A stretch of 64,000 nucleotides of DNA from Cryptomeria japonica (taxonomy: Eukaryota; Streptophyta; Pinopsida; Cupressales; Cupressaceae). The stretch covers positions 648,807,420-648,871,419 of the forward strand of contig NC_081405.1 in NCBI RefSeq assembly GCF_030272615.1, written 5' to 3'. This document shows positions 34,167 to 46,038 of this stretch, in pieces; position 1 is the stretch's first letter, and each line of letters begins with the position of its first letter. The position numbers and the translations under genes were made by a program. Below the pieces are notes generated by a model. That model saw only the letters and a list, made by a program, of their open reading frames with translations. It made no database searches and was not told the origin of the DNA.

Positions 34167-35769
34167 TAATTGATTATATAGAAAGGATAAATTTAATTAA
34201 ATATTTAATTTAACTAATTTTGGACCTCTACATGGGATACACTAAAAAGGTACATGTTAGTCATTCATTGTACATGTATATATGTTAGTTACTCAATGTG
34301 CACTTGTGGGAATGGTTTCAAATGTTGTACACATTGTTATATTAGTTTGTTGTTTTATAGATGACATCAACTAGTATCAAATGCTTGTTGTCATTATCTA
34401 TGGAAGTGGATTGGAAAAAGGATGGGACCCATGGTGATGGACTCACATTCTTTTTTCAAATGATATCTACTTACAAACTTGTTTTCATAGACAAGGTAGT
34501 GAGATGATGCATACAATATGATACATCCACTTCCACAATTTTGATAAATGTAATGAAAACATGTACAATGTAAGTGTGGAATTTTCACACTAGGTACATT
34601 TATGTATAAATAAGTCAATCATGATCGTACTTGCGATGTGCATATATGAGCCAATCAATGTTGTACCTATGATATGTGTATTAGCTAGTTAATGTTGTAC
34701 CTATGATATGTATATGAGCTAGTCATTGTTTTACTTGTGATGTGTGTGTTAACTAGTCACCCATGTATAAGTAATATATGCTTAAACCAATCATGATGTG
34801 AACTTAAAATTAGAAAATAAGATGATCCCTATGCACAAATTTATGTGTTTGTACACTAATTATTGATAAATTTAACAACCCTTGATAATTTGTTATTATT
34901 ATATTGTTACTCAACTAATTTAAAAATATAAAATTAAATTATAGTCTAACTTAAGAGAGATAATAAAGATATCATATAAGAGAAGAGGCTGAACACTCTC
35001 TATCATTGATGTATGAACTAGAAAACCTCTAATTCTCAAAAGCAATATGTAAACTAGGTCATCATGAATGAACTCTCGAGTTAAGTTGAAATTGTTGCCA
35101 AGATAGTGATTGATTAAACTAGTAGTTGTTTTGAATTAAATCTATTAAAAAAATCAGCAACCAAAAGGGAGTTATTAACATATCTCAACAAGTATCTTAC
35201 TAACACTACTAAAAAAAACATGTTTTATTTTGAAATTGAAAAATAAAATAATAGTTAGTAAAATAAGTAAAATATATTTTATATAATTTATTTTGAAAAT
35301 AAGCATATTAATTACAAATATTCACATAAATCCATATTTTAAATAAATTATTATTAATATTTATTCAAACCTTTCTATGCAAAAAAAATAAATAAATAAA
35401 TAAATGTGAATGAGAAATATTACATAACATAAACACATTTTAAGATATGTTTATGTCAAAAATCAAGGTGTAAGATAACACAAAACAACATTTTCAAGGC
35501 GAATCAATCCACATTAGTAATACAAAATGAATATGTATAGCACCCCAAAGGTTGAAAATTATGAACATCACACATGTCTAAGCAAAAGAAAAAGGATTGA
35601 TTTTGTGAAAGATCATAACTACATTGATTGCCCTTTGATTATCAATTGCCTCAGAAATTCATTTTTTCTCTCAATTCATTCAAGGTAAAAAAAAAAATTG
35701 TTTACATACTATTTCTTTTAATGCTTCAGTTGTGGAAGGATATAGTTACACGTAGCTAAGAGATTGATT
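34167..35769. other. AT-rich DNA, no gene seen
   Basis: The first 65 bases may end the old minus-strand LTR (see 5380-7159). The rest is AT-rich with A-runs and short AAAT repeats (for example 35387-35405). One short tandem array is listed separately. No coding frame is convincing. Confidence 0.5.
34617..34762. repeat. Tandem array, 34-36 bp period, about four units
   Basis: Units centred on GTACCTATGATATGT start at 34627, 34663, 34697 and 34730 (the last as TTACTTGTGATGTGT). Each ends in AGCTAGT(C/T)AATGTT-like words. Confidence 0.75.
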
Positions 35770-36083
35770 AAAATCCATTCTTCTCCTTTATTTATTGTTG
35801 TAAACTAATGATCGCACTATCCATTATTTACGTTAGGCTTATGTTTGCATTATCGAATGTTAAGTTAATATTGTTATATGTGCCCTTTTTATTACAAGCT
35901 TAGTTCAATGCTGTTGTTCTTACTTATTTCCTTTGTTGTTAATGTGGTGGTTTCTTGTATAAATCTGAGATGAGATTTAATTTTCATTCATTCAACTGCT
36001 CTTTCTTCTTTGTTTTTAATTTGCAAGTTTGTCTTCTCTTTTCTAGCTAGATTCTTGTGTCGGTTAAGCTGCAATTTTTTACA
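35770..36083 (+). repeat. Element C 5' LTR (approximate ends)
   Basis: It aligns with 52857-53160, apart from two short gaps. A TATA box (TATAAAT) is at 35958-35964, and the matching one in the 3' LTR is at 53083. The left end cannot be placed exactly. Confidence 0.6.
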
Positions 36084-36947
36084 TAGTATCAGAGCATGGG
36101 AGTTAGGAGGAAAGAGCATAAATAATTATTTTTTTGCAGGTATTGAAGATATGAATTGTAAATTAGAATTTTATTCTCATTGCTTTGAGGGGTATCTATA
36201 AGTCTTTTTGTATTAAAAAAATGAATTGAAATAAAGTTCCAAAAGGGGGTAGTCTAATGCTAAAATGGGAATTAAATATCATCCATCTATCACCACTTTG
36301 GAAGAAGGAAACTACAAGTCCTTCCAGGATGATATCCTAGAGCACTATTGATGGATTCTACTATTACCACATTTGTATGGGCTTATTCTTGAAGGAAAAA
36401 TTAGAATGAAAAAGTACAAATGATCATGTCTTAGGATTTATTGGTTTAAGTGTTGGGGACCAAACATCATGGGCTCTATCACACATTAAGTGTCCTCACA
36501 CTCTCTGGGCCACTTCATGGGAAATGTATGGAGATCCCACTAAACCCCCATTCCTAGGTGATCCAACTATAAACAAACTTCTCTCCCTCTCGATAATGAT
36601 GATGATCCTATGTATGACGATTACATTGAAGAGGAAATTTCTTATTGGAAGAGTCATGATTGTCTTGATTACACAGAGACGTCTCCTCCTACTTTCCCTC
36701 TTTCTACGCATCTAGTATTGGTAGCTATTTTATCACCTTCGCCTGCTAGTTTGACACAAATCTTGTCCTCTCCAAATGCTACCTTGGATTCCCTTTAGTC
36801 GGTTCATTCTTGTTCTCTTGATGAGTGAGATATAATTATACCAGACATTGCTTTCTTGTTTGTAGAGTCCCACATTGTTAATGTGGAGAAAACCATTGAG
36901 GATCTTCATATCCTCTTTTTTGATAGCTCTTATGAACTTGACTCATC
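36084..36947 (+). pseudogene. Element C internal coding-like region, left part
   Basis: It starts with the primer-like TAGTATCAGAGC. Broken frames read MGIKYHPSITTLEEGNYKSF (from 36265) and DDYIEEEISYWKSHDCLDYT (near 36615), rich in acidic residues, then a Ser/Pro-rich part and IPDIAFLFVESHIVNVEKTI near 36840. I do not recognise a domain; by position it should be gag. The frame appears to resume after D at 51467 with SSINLMSTSLEPRVLSL. Confidence 0.45.
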
Positions 36948-38118
36948 TGTTGGAGCCAATAAATACTAAGAGGGGGAGATGAATTAGTGTTCTGCAAATT
37001 TTAAACTTGACAATTTGATTCTTTAACCATCAAATACATAATAACAAAAGTAAAGTGCAGAAACACAAAACAAGTAACCATGCAACCATAACACCAAGAT
37101 TTTTATATGAAAACCAAAACGGGAAAAACCATGGCGGTATTTGAACCCATAATATTAATCCACTATGGCCAATAGCAAAAAAATATTACATAAGGGGAAT
37201 GTACTTGCATTCAAGCACACTACCTAGAGTTCACTGCTCAAGTTACAAAAATAGGGCAACAACCCCAAAGGAAGGATCACTACCTTACAAGAGATTACAA
37301 ACTGTATACAATAAGTAGTGAATTGGAAAATAGAATCTGATTATGCCAGAAATCGGTTCCAGTTAAGTGCAAAGTGATCTGCTGCAACTAATCTACTTGT
37401 TTGCTTTGTTCTGCTTATCTACTCTGTTATGCGCTGCAACTACTTACCGGATCAACCAAGATCAAGATGTGCATGTGAAACTGTACTCAATCACTTCAAA
37501 ATAGTCTATCACACCATATATCACACCAAATGCATCATCCAAATTAGTCTTATATATCCATACATGCAAAAATTAATCTTTCACAAGTCAACTTCACCAA
37601 TTATAAAAAATGCAAAACATGTAGCTGCAAGTCGGCTTAGATCTTTCATCAAACCATATTTCAGACCCAAAATACAAGATCACATGCTTCCTATAGGTCT
37701 CACATATCACCCCAAACACATTTCCAATCACCGAAATTAACTTAAAGAATTTGGATACACAATACACCACCAAACATGAAGAATACTCTGCTTTACTACT
37801 CTACTGAATACCAAACCTTCAAACAGGCATAGGAATCAACAATGGAGGGTGGATTGTCATGATAATCTACTTCATATACCAAACCAACTAACCACCAATC
37901 ACTGAAACCAAATTTTCTGGAAATGACGAAATTGTATACTAAACTACACTAGCAGTATTAATCCAAAAGTACTTTATCCAAGAGATCTGGTTAGCCAAAA
38001 CTCCATAACAAATTAGATCAGTTGATTGAGTTTCCATCAATGAAAACTCCTAAGAATCTACCAGCATCAGGATACAACAATATTCACCAGAGCATCACCG
38101 GTACACCAAATGCCAGCA
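36948..38118 (-). repeat. Element D 3' LTR (1171 bp)
   Basis: In plus orientation it runs from TGTTGGAGCCAATAAATAC to ACCAAATGCCAGCA. It matches 50316-51461. A TATA-like ATATATAA (minus strand) lies near 37550. Confidence 0.88.
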
Positions 38119-38132
38119 ATCTCCCCCTTTGG
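38119..38132 (-). other. Element D polypurine tract
   Basis: The minus strand reads CCAAAGGGGGAGAT directly before the LTR start TGCTGGC. This is the form typical of Ty1/copia elements. Confidence 0.8.
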
Positions 38133-38956
38133 CATTGATGGCAACATTGGTTAAAAATGAAAAGTATCCCAAAATCTGCAAAACACCAAAACTCTGAATT
38201 TTGTACACTCAATCTAACGGACTCCCCCTGAATCACTTTCTCTATTTTTCACTTCTCTCTCTCTCTCTCCTCCTTTGACATCAATGGAAAAGGGTGGGAA
38301 TCTACCAAAACTTATGTACAAAAGAATGAATTTATGTAGTTGTTTACATGAACTTGAAGATGTTAGAGTAAGTCACCTTTAAGGACTTCAGATACCCATT
38401 CCATCCTCTCAGTAAACAATCAAAGACATTTATTAGGGAATTGTACATGAATGTATGAACCTCAAGACTTTGAAGATGGTTTACCTAAGGCACTGATTGC
38501 ATCCTATTGTGCTCCCAGCAAGGTATCCAACCATGGAGTTCTCAAACTCCTTAGTTATCCTACTCTGCTCAATATTTTCTCCTCTTCATGGTTCAAGCCC
38601 TTTATTTTATCAAAGTTCCAAAATTTGTGCTTCAAGAGTACTCGAGAAGACCGATTGAGGTGCAAAAGAATGACCGATACCAACTAACATACCTTCAAGA
38701 TCTCTTATATGTCGATCAATGTCTACAAGTAAACTTGGTCAAAATAAAACATGATATGAAAATTTTCCCGCCTTCATCCATGCCTCCTCTACACTCTTCA
38801 TTGCAGTCTTCAGGCTCGCTCCATATCTCTCAACTTCTTTCAACATTTTTTGCAATCTCATCTCATTAAATCTTTTCTATACAGATTCATCTATAGCCTT
38901 TTCTAATGATACAAAATGAATGTTAACAACACTTAACAAGTTCTCAAGCTTTTTGG
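38133..38956 (-). pseudogene. Element D second frame, last part (beyond element E)
   Basis: Read on the minus strand from 38956, the sequence continues the helical protein of 46039-48676: NIHFVSLEKAIDES, a stop, then RFNEMRLQKMLKEVERYG and MKSVEEAWMKAGK. This looks like a coiled coil. The part towards 38133 is not recognisable. A CT microsatellite lies at 38256-38270. Confidence 0.45.
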
Positions 38957-40215
38957 TGTTGGCATTATGGATGAATTAATTATGTGTTGCATTGATGTTT
39001 TGTCATTGATGTCAACACTAGTTGTTATGATTGGTTACTGGCAGACAATTTTTGGTTACCGGTAGAAGATCTAGTGTCACCGGCAGAAGAGACTATTTAT
39101 TGGACACTTCCTGCATGTTTGGATCAGTGAAGTATGTTTGATTTCATGTGTTATATGCTCCATGAGCATGTTTTGGTCAGTTCGTATTGGCTTGGTAATC
39201 GGATGCTATCATACACTCTGGTAAACTCTTATCGGCACTAGTTTAAGGCTCTACCGGCAAAGCTTTCATTGAGGAATTGTGACAAGATGTATAATTGGTA
39301 TTGGTGCAGCATTTTCATAGATTTCAGGATGCTGAAGATGTTATTTGATTGTGCTTCAACTTATTGAAGACATTTCTTTGGCGTGGTGGACCCAGAATAC
39401 ATCTAGTACCTATCTAACGTGTACTCTACACGTTACCGGCGTGTATCCAGATGATTTATGGATTTGTTATTATTGTTTTGGTCTTAATCCGACATGGCAT
39501 ATTATTGTAATATGGAATCATGTAATGATCTTATTGTAATATCTTTAGGTGGCCGACCTAATTAGTTTAGGACTTAGGGTTTGTATAAATAAGAGGTAGA
39601 AACCTTTTGTAGAGTATCACGGTTATTCGAAAGGTCATAGTCAAGGAATGTAATGCAAGAATATTGTAATATTATTCAAGCAAAGGAGTTGGTCGATCAT
39701 TGGTGATCAAATTGGATTCATAAGAGGATTTAATCCTCCGGCATTGAGCTTAACCAGAACTATAATCAGGCATGGTAGATGCTATCTCTGGCAGTTCACT
39801 CTATTGGATTGTTGTCAATTTATCTTGAGATGGTTCTAGCCTCTATATAGTTAGTGAGACTCTTTTGTAATGAGCAGTATGTTGTAGGCAGTGTGCCTTC
39901 CTGCAAGTGCAGGCCCCTCATTGTAACACATACTTTATGTAGAAGTATCATCTAACTATGGGTAGACTTCCCACCATGGTTTTTCCCTTTCCGGGTTTTC
40001 CCCGTACAAATCATGGTGTTATGTGGTATGGTTGATTTTCATTGATTATCTGGTTAATTGTTAAGTGGTATTGTTTACCGATATTTGTTCCTACTGACAT
40101 ATATATATGTTTTACCGGTACTTGATTTGTTTAAGGTTGTATTGTGGATTAAAAGTTATAATATGTTAACAACTGATTCACCCCCCATCTCAGTTGTTCA
40201 CCAGTTATCCTAACA
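38957..40215 (+). repeat. Element E 5' LTR (1259 bp)
   Basis: It starts TGTTGGCATTATGGATG and ends GTTATCCTAACA. The TATA box TATAAATA is at 39584-39591, kept in the 3' LTR at 45406. Several CCGGCA and CCGGTA words are present, many of them decayed in the 3' LTR. Confidence 0.9.
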
Positions 40216-40231
40216 ATTGGTATCAGAGCTT
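40216..40231 (+). other. Element E primer binding site (initiator Met tRNA)
   Basis: TTGGTATCAGAGCTTT follows the LTR end within one base. Confidence 0.9.
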
Positions 40232-40273
40232 TGGTCCTATTTTGCAGAAGCTTAACCGCTTGAGGTAGATCCT

Positions 40274-41362
40274 ATGGCAACTAACACTTCTAATCCATCG
40301 GCAACTATTTTCAGAAGAGAAATCCCTAAGCTTAATGGAACAAATTATGGGATATGGAAAATTCAAATGGAGACTCATCTTAGATGTCTTGGAAAGGATA
40401 TTTGGGAGATCGCTGAGAAAGGATACACACCTTATGATCTGGCATCTAGCAATCCCGCTCCTGTAGAATTGGATAAGAATATTGAAAATGATTGCAGAGC
40501 TAGAGAATCTCTCTTGTGTGCACTTACTGATCAACAAATCATGGGATTGACTGAAAAATGATAGGCTAAGCTTATGTGGGACAAATTGCAAACTCTAAAT
40601 GAAGGTGACCCTACTGTCAAAATTGCTAAACTTGATGGTTACCGAGTAAGATATGAAAACTTGAAAATGGAAGATGATGAAAGAATTGTTATGGGAATTC
40701 AATGTTGTGGAGGATTTATAAGTGAAGATGAAATAGTTTCCAAAGTCTTGAGAGCTCTTCCACCGGCTTACAAGATAAAGGCAACTGCAATTAATGAGTT
40801 AATAACAATGGCAAACACTTCAGTTAACAGACATATTCTGATTGGGAAATTATATGCTTTTGAGCTTGAAGAATTTGGATCTTCTGGAGCTATAAAGTCT
40901 AAACCCATTTTTCATTCATCATCATCAACATCTACTGGCAAAAGTAATTGGAAAGCCCTATATGCAGAAGAATTGGAAGACATGAGGAAAGAAAATGAAG
41001 AACTTGAGGAACTTGAAGCCTTATTTTCTAGAAGAGTACCTAAAGGACCAATTGGAAATAAGTATGAAGGAAAAGAACCTTTTAAATGTTTTTCATGTAA
41101 TAAGATTGGTCATTTTGCATCTAGATGTCCTGAAAGGAATGCAAGGTTTGAGGAAAGAGTTAAGAAATCTTATAAGCCTAACCCGAACATATATAGATTC
41201 AATAAAAGAAAACAATACTACATAGAAGATGAGGAAGGAGTAACTGATGACTCTGGAGATGAACCAGTAGAAGACTCTACTAGTGGATCCGACAATGGAG
41301 AGGAATGGGTGTTCTATGCTTTGAAGGAAGATGAACCGGAACCAGCTATCAAGAATGAATAA
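40274..41362 (+). pseudogene. gag: Element E gag (one in-frame stop)
   Basis: The frame starts at ATG 40274, about 60 bases past the LTR, with the usual copia gag opening (PKLNGTNYGIWKIQMETHLR). A TGA at 40559 splits it and the same frame resumes at 40574. It contains VSKVLRALPPAYKIKATAIN, a Glu-rich helix near 40970-41020 and one intact CCHC zinc knuckle, CFSCNKIGHFASRC, at about 41088. After an acidic tail it ends at 41362. The protein would coat the RNA and form the particle. Apart from the single stop it is well kept. Confidence 0.88.
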
Positions 41363-42860
41363 AAAGTCTGGCAGCAAAAGTTGAAGATAAGGATGAATGG
41401 GTAATTGATAGTGGATGCTCACATCATATGACTAGAGATAAATGGAAATTTTTGTCCTTGCAAGAATACAATGGCTGTCAAGTCAGATTTGGAGATGACA
41501 AGGCATGTATGATCAAAGGTAGAGGTATTATTTCTTTGGATGGAAAGCATAACAATGATAATGTCTATTATGTAGAAGTTTTGAAGCATAATCTTTTGAG
41601 TGTTGGTCAATTGGTTGATAAGGGTTTTCAACTTCAGTTTAAAGATAGAAAATGTAGAATCATTAACAAGACTGGTCTGGAGATTGCAACCGGTATTCAG
41701 AGAAGAAGTAATATCTTTCAGTTGAACACTGGTAATAAGACATGTTTGATTGCTCATATTGATGAGAGTTGGCTATGGCATAAGAGGTTGTGTCATGTTA
41801 ATTTTGATTGTATTGTTAAGATCAATTCAACTAAGGCAGTTAGAGATATACCTAAGATTATGAAGCGTCATAATCCGGTATGTAAGGAATGTCAATTGGG
41901 TAAGCAAGTTAGAATTTATTTTAAGAGAATACATGATAAATCTAATGATGTACTTGATTTGATTCACACTGACTTATGTGGTCCAGCAAGGACTAGAAGC
42001 TTTCAAGGTGATAGGTATTTCATGTTGATTATTGATGACTATTCTAGAATGATGTAGGTGACTTTTCTAAGGGAGAAGTCTAAAGCTTTTGAGAAATTCA
42101 AGATCTTTAAAGTGGAGGATGAAACAAAAACTAGCTTCAAAATCAAAGGTCTAAGATTAGATCATGGTGGTGAGTTCACTTCTCATGAATTTAATAGTTA
42201 ATGTGAGACAAATGGAATCAGGAGACATCTATCTGCACCTAGGACTCCTCATCAAAATGGAGCAATTGAAAGAAACAACATAACCATTTTGGATGTAGCT
42301 AGATCTATGATGATGCAAGCCAAATTGTCTCATATCTACTAGAGAGAAGCAGTGAGTATAGCAGTCTACACATTCAATAGAGTTCACATCAAAGGTGAAA
42401 TCAGTAAGAACCCTTATGAACTATGGTTTGGACATACACCTATTGTTTAGTATTTTAGAATTTTTGGAAGTAAATGCTATATCAAAAGAGATGATTCAAT
42501 TGGAAATTTTTATCCTAGATGTGATGAAGGGATATTTCTTAGTTATTCAATTTAGATAAAAGCATATAGATGTTATAACAAAAGATTGCAGAAAATTGTG
42601 GAGAGTGCTAATGTGAAAGTGGATGAACAGTACAAAAATCATTCTATATCATATGATAGGGAACCGGCAGTGGAAATGATCATAACTGAACCAGCAATGC
42701 CTCAACCGGTATAGGAAGCTGAGACAGTTACACTGGCACAATCAGAAAATTCAACTGTGGCTAATGATCAGAGCAATGAACCTGAAGTTCAAAAGACAGT
42801 TAGGTATGTAAGATTAAATCATTTTGAAAACAAATTATTGGAGATAGAAACAAGGGATTT
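41363..42860 (+). pseudogene. Element E protease and integrase (broken)
   Basis: A frame change just after gag leads into VEDKDEWVIDSGCSHHMTRD, the copia protease opening with its catalytic Asp-Ser-Gly. The integrase zinc site (HKRLCHVNFD, CKECQLGK) and core follow: first Asp in LIHTDLCGPA, second in LRLDHGGEF, and Glu in HQNGAIERNN. Stops at about 42055, 42200, 42341 and 42448 interrupt it, some where Trp is usual, which points to G-to-A decay. The three integrase acids are kept. The frame ends with a stop-rich linker near 42860. Confidence 0.88.
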
Positions 42861-44423
42861 ATGACAAGAAGAAAACTGGCAAATGAAGAGGTATGTCTTA
42901 TTTCTCAAGTTGAACAAGCAACTATTATTGACGCTTGTAAGGATAAACATTGGTTAAAGGCTATGGAAGATGATTTAGATCAAATAGAGAAGAATGAAAC
43001 TTGGTCTTTAGTTCCCCGGCCTAAAAATAAGAATGTTATTGGAACTAAATGGGTTTGTAGGAATAAAATGAATGAGGATAGTCAAGTTATAAGGAACAAG
43101 GCTAGATTGGTTTTTAAAGGATATTCTCAAATGGAAGGAATTGATTATGGTGAGACATTTGCACCTGTAGCTAGAATTGAAGATGTTAGACTATTTTTTG
43201 CCTATGTAGCTTATAAAAAGCTATAAGGTTTATCAAATGGATGTTAAATGTGCATTTTTGAATGGTGGGTGTGAGGAAGAAATTTACATTGAGCAACCTA
43301 ATGGATTTTCAATGACAGATGATAAAGATATGGTTTGCAGATTGAGGAAAGCTTTATATGGTTTGAAACAGGCTCCTAGAGCTTGGTATGCAAGGTTGGA
43401 TAAATATCTTTTGAAGCTTGGTTTTACTAAAGGCAGTTTTGATAGTAATATATATTATAGGATCACTGATAATTATATTCTGATTATTGAAGTTTTTGTT
43501 GATGATGTCATTTTTGGAGGAGAAGATAAATTGTGCATGAAATTTGCTAACAACACAGAAAATGAATTTTAAATGTCCATGATTGGTGAGATGAATTTTT
43601 TCTTAGGTTTGCAGATTACTTAAACTGACAAAGGGATTTTTATCTATCAAACTAAGTATCTGAAGGAACTGTTGAAGAAGTTTGGTATGGAGAATTCCAA
43701 ACTAGTAAGTACTCTTATGGCTACAAGTGACAAATTATCTATCAAGGATACTTCTACACCGTAAATCTGACAAGGTATAAGTCTATGATTCGTGGTATGT
43801 TATATCTGACTCAGACTAGACCTAATATTCTAAATGCAGTAAGTATTGCTTCAAAATATCAAAGTAATCCTAAAGAAAATCATGAATGTGCAGTAAAGAA
43901 GATATTCAAGTATTTGCAAGGAACAATAGAATATGGTTTATGGTATTCCAGAAATGATCATTTCACTTTATGTGCATATACTAATGATAGGAAGAACACT
44001 TCTGGTGGAGCTTTCTTTCTTGGAAAGAAACTGGTTTCATGGATCAACAAAACACAATCATGCATTTCTTTATCTACTGCAAAAGTTGAGTATGTTGTAT
44101 CAACAACTAATTGCACTCAAATCTTGTGGATGAAGCAAATGTTGAAGGATATCAGGGTAAATTGTAGTGAACTAGTAGTTATCTACTATGATAACTCTAT
44201 AGCTATTGACATGTCTAAGAATCTGGTATTTCACTCTAAGACTAAGCATATTTCAATAAAGTATAACTTTTTGAAGGACAAGGTTGAAGCAAAGGAAGTC
44301 AAATTGGTTTATGTGAACACTAAAAAATAGATTGTAGACATATTCACTAAATCACTATCTAAGGAATCATTTGAGTATTTGAGAGATGGGTTAGGGATTT
44401 TTGCCCCTCTGACAGAGACTTAA
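42861..44423 (+). pseudogene. Element E reverse transcriptase and RNase H (broken)
   Basis: The RT starts [20 protein letters not shown] and [20 protein letters not shown] (42861-43226). It changes frame to MDVKCAFLNGGCEEEIYIEQ, YGLKQAPRAWYARLDKYL and the catalytic FVDDVIFGG (43237-43572), and changes again near 43785 to RNase H: LYLTQTRPNILNAVS, GGAFFLGKKLVSWINK and the closing NTKK-stop-IVDIFTKSLS. In the RNase H the region around the first catalytic Asp is shortened (AYTNDRKNTSG), so activity would be lost. Stops at 43620 and 44329 sit where Gln is usual. The frame ends at TAA 44421-44423. Confidence 0.88.
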
Positions 44424-44756
44424 TTGATGAAGTTTGTCATCAATTCGGCATGGATTATCAGAGATACTATTCATTCCAACACTGATGAGTGGTGTTACTG
44501 CTCAGGGGGAGTAGTCAACTTTGAGATTCAGAGGTTTACATCATTGCTTTGATATTTTTGTCAGATTTCTGGCATTGATGTCAAAGGGGGAGTGATAGTA
44601 ATGTGAAAAATCATTCAGAACCTTACAAAGATATCATTCACAGGGGGAGAGCTATTGATTGTTGGTTGTCTTCCATCGGGGGAGACCGGTTTGGCATTTC
44701 TTGGTACTTCGATGTTTTTCACATCTAGTGTTGCCATCAATACCAAACGAAGAGAT
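44424..44756 (+). other. Element E 3' untranslated region
   Basis: It contains three G-rich phrases (TCAAAGGGGGAGTGATAG near 44583, CAGGGGGAGAGC near 44641, ATCGGGGGAGACC near 44678). The expected polypurine tract just before the LTR is changed to ACCAAACGAAGAGAT. Confidence 0.7.
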
Positions 44757-46038
44757 TGTTGAAATTATCGATGAATTGATTATGTGTTGGATTGATGTTT
44801 TGTCATTGATGTCAACACTAGCTATTATGATTGGTTACCAACAGACACGTTTTGGTTATTGGTAGAAGATCAATTGTTACCAACAAAAGAGACTATTTGT
44901 TGGACACTTTCAACATGTTTGGATTAGTGAAGTATGTTTGATTTCATGTGTTATATGCTCCATGAGCATGTTTTGGTTAGTTGGTATTGGCTTGGTAATC
45001 GGATGCTATCATACACTCTGGTAAACCCTTACTGGCACTGGTTTAAGGCTTTACCGGCAGAGCTTTCATTGAGGAATTGTGACAGGATGCATAATTGGTA
45101 TTGGTGCATCTTTTTCATGGATTTCAGGATGTTGAAGATGTTCTTTGATTGTGCTTCAACTGATTAAAGACATTTCTTTTGTGTGGTGGACCCAAAATAG
45201 GTCTGGTACCTATCTAGGTTATGGACCAGTATCATGCTAATGTGTACTCTACATGTTATCGGGATGTCTCTAGATGATTTATGTATTTGTTATTATTGGT
45301 TTGGTCTTAAGCCAACATGGAATATCATTGTAATATAGAATCATGTAATGATCTTATTGTAATATCTTTAGGTGGCCGACCTAATTGGTTTAGGCCTTAG
45401 GGTTGTATAAATAAGAGGTTGAAACATTTTGTAGAGTATTGGGGTTATTGGAAAGGTCGTGGTCAAGGAATGTAACACACGAATATTGTAATATTATTCA
45501 GGAAGAGGAGTTGGTCGATCATTGGTGATCTAATTGGATTTAGAAGAGGATTTAGTCCTCTGGTATTGAGTTTAACCAGAACTGTAATCAAGCATGGTAG
45601 ATGCTATCTCTGGCAGTTCACTCTATTGGATTGTTGTCCATTTATCTTGAGATGGTTGTAGCCTCTCTATAGTTAGTGAGACTCTTTTGTAATGAGCAGT
45701 ACGTTCTAGGCAGTGTGCCTTCCTGCAAGTGCAGACCCCTAATTGTAACACATACTTTTTACAGAAGTATCATCTAACTGTGGGTAGGCTTCCCACCATG
45801 TTTTTTCCCTTTTTGGGTTTTCTACATACAAATCATGGTGTTATGTTGTATGGTTGATTTTCATTGATTATCTGGTTAATTGTTAAGTTGTATTATTTAT
45901 TGGTATCTGTTCCTACCGACATATATATATGTTTTACCAGTACTTGATTTGTTTAAGGTTGTATTGTGGATTAAAATTTATAATTTGTTAACAACTGATG
46001 CACCCCCCCCTCTCAGTTGTTCATTGGTTATTCTAACA
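44757..46038 (+). repeat. Element E 3' LTR (1282 bp)
   Basis: It starts TGTTGAAATTATCGATG and ends TTATTCTAACA. It matches 38957-40215 along its length. Confidence 0.9.

Larger units (their letters stand above)
38957..46038 (+). mobile_element. Element E: Ty1/copia retrotransposon inside element D
   Basis: LTRs 38957-40215 and 44757-46038 start TGTTG and end TAACA. Flanks TTTGG (38952-38956) and TTCGG (46039-46043) are a 5-bp duplication with one change. ATTGGTATCAGAGC follows the left LTR. The order gag, protease, integrase, RT, RNase H is that of Ty1/copia. It interrupts element D's second reading frame. The LTRs differ at many sites, mostly transitions, so the insertion is old. I do not assign a lineage. 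Confidence 0.92.

Noticed and set aside
37429-37740. 103-codon ORF, with a related one at 50760-51014
   Set aside because: Both lie inside the LTRs of element D, so their similarity reflects LTR identity and not a gene.
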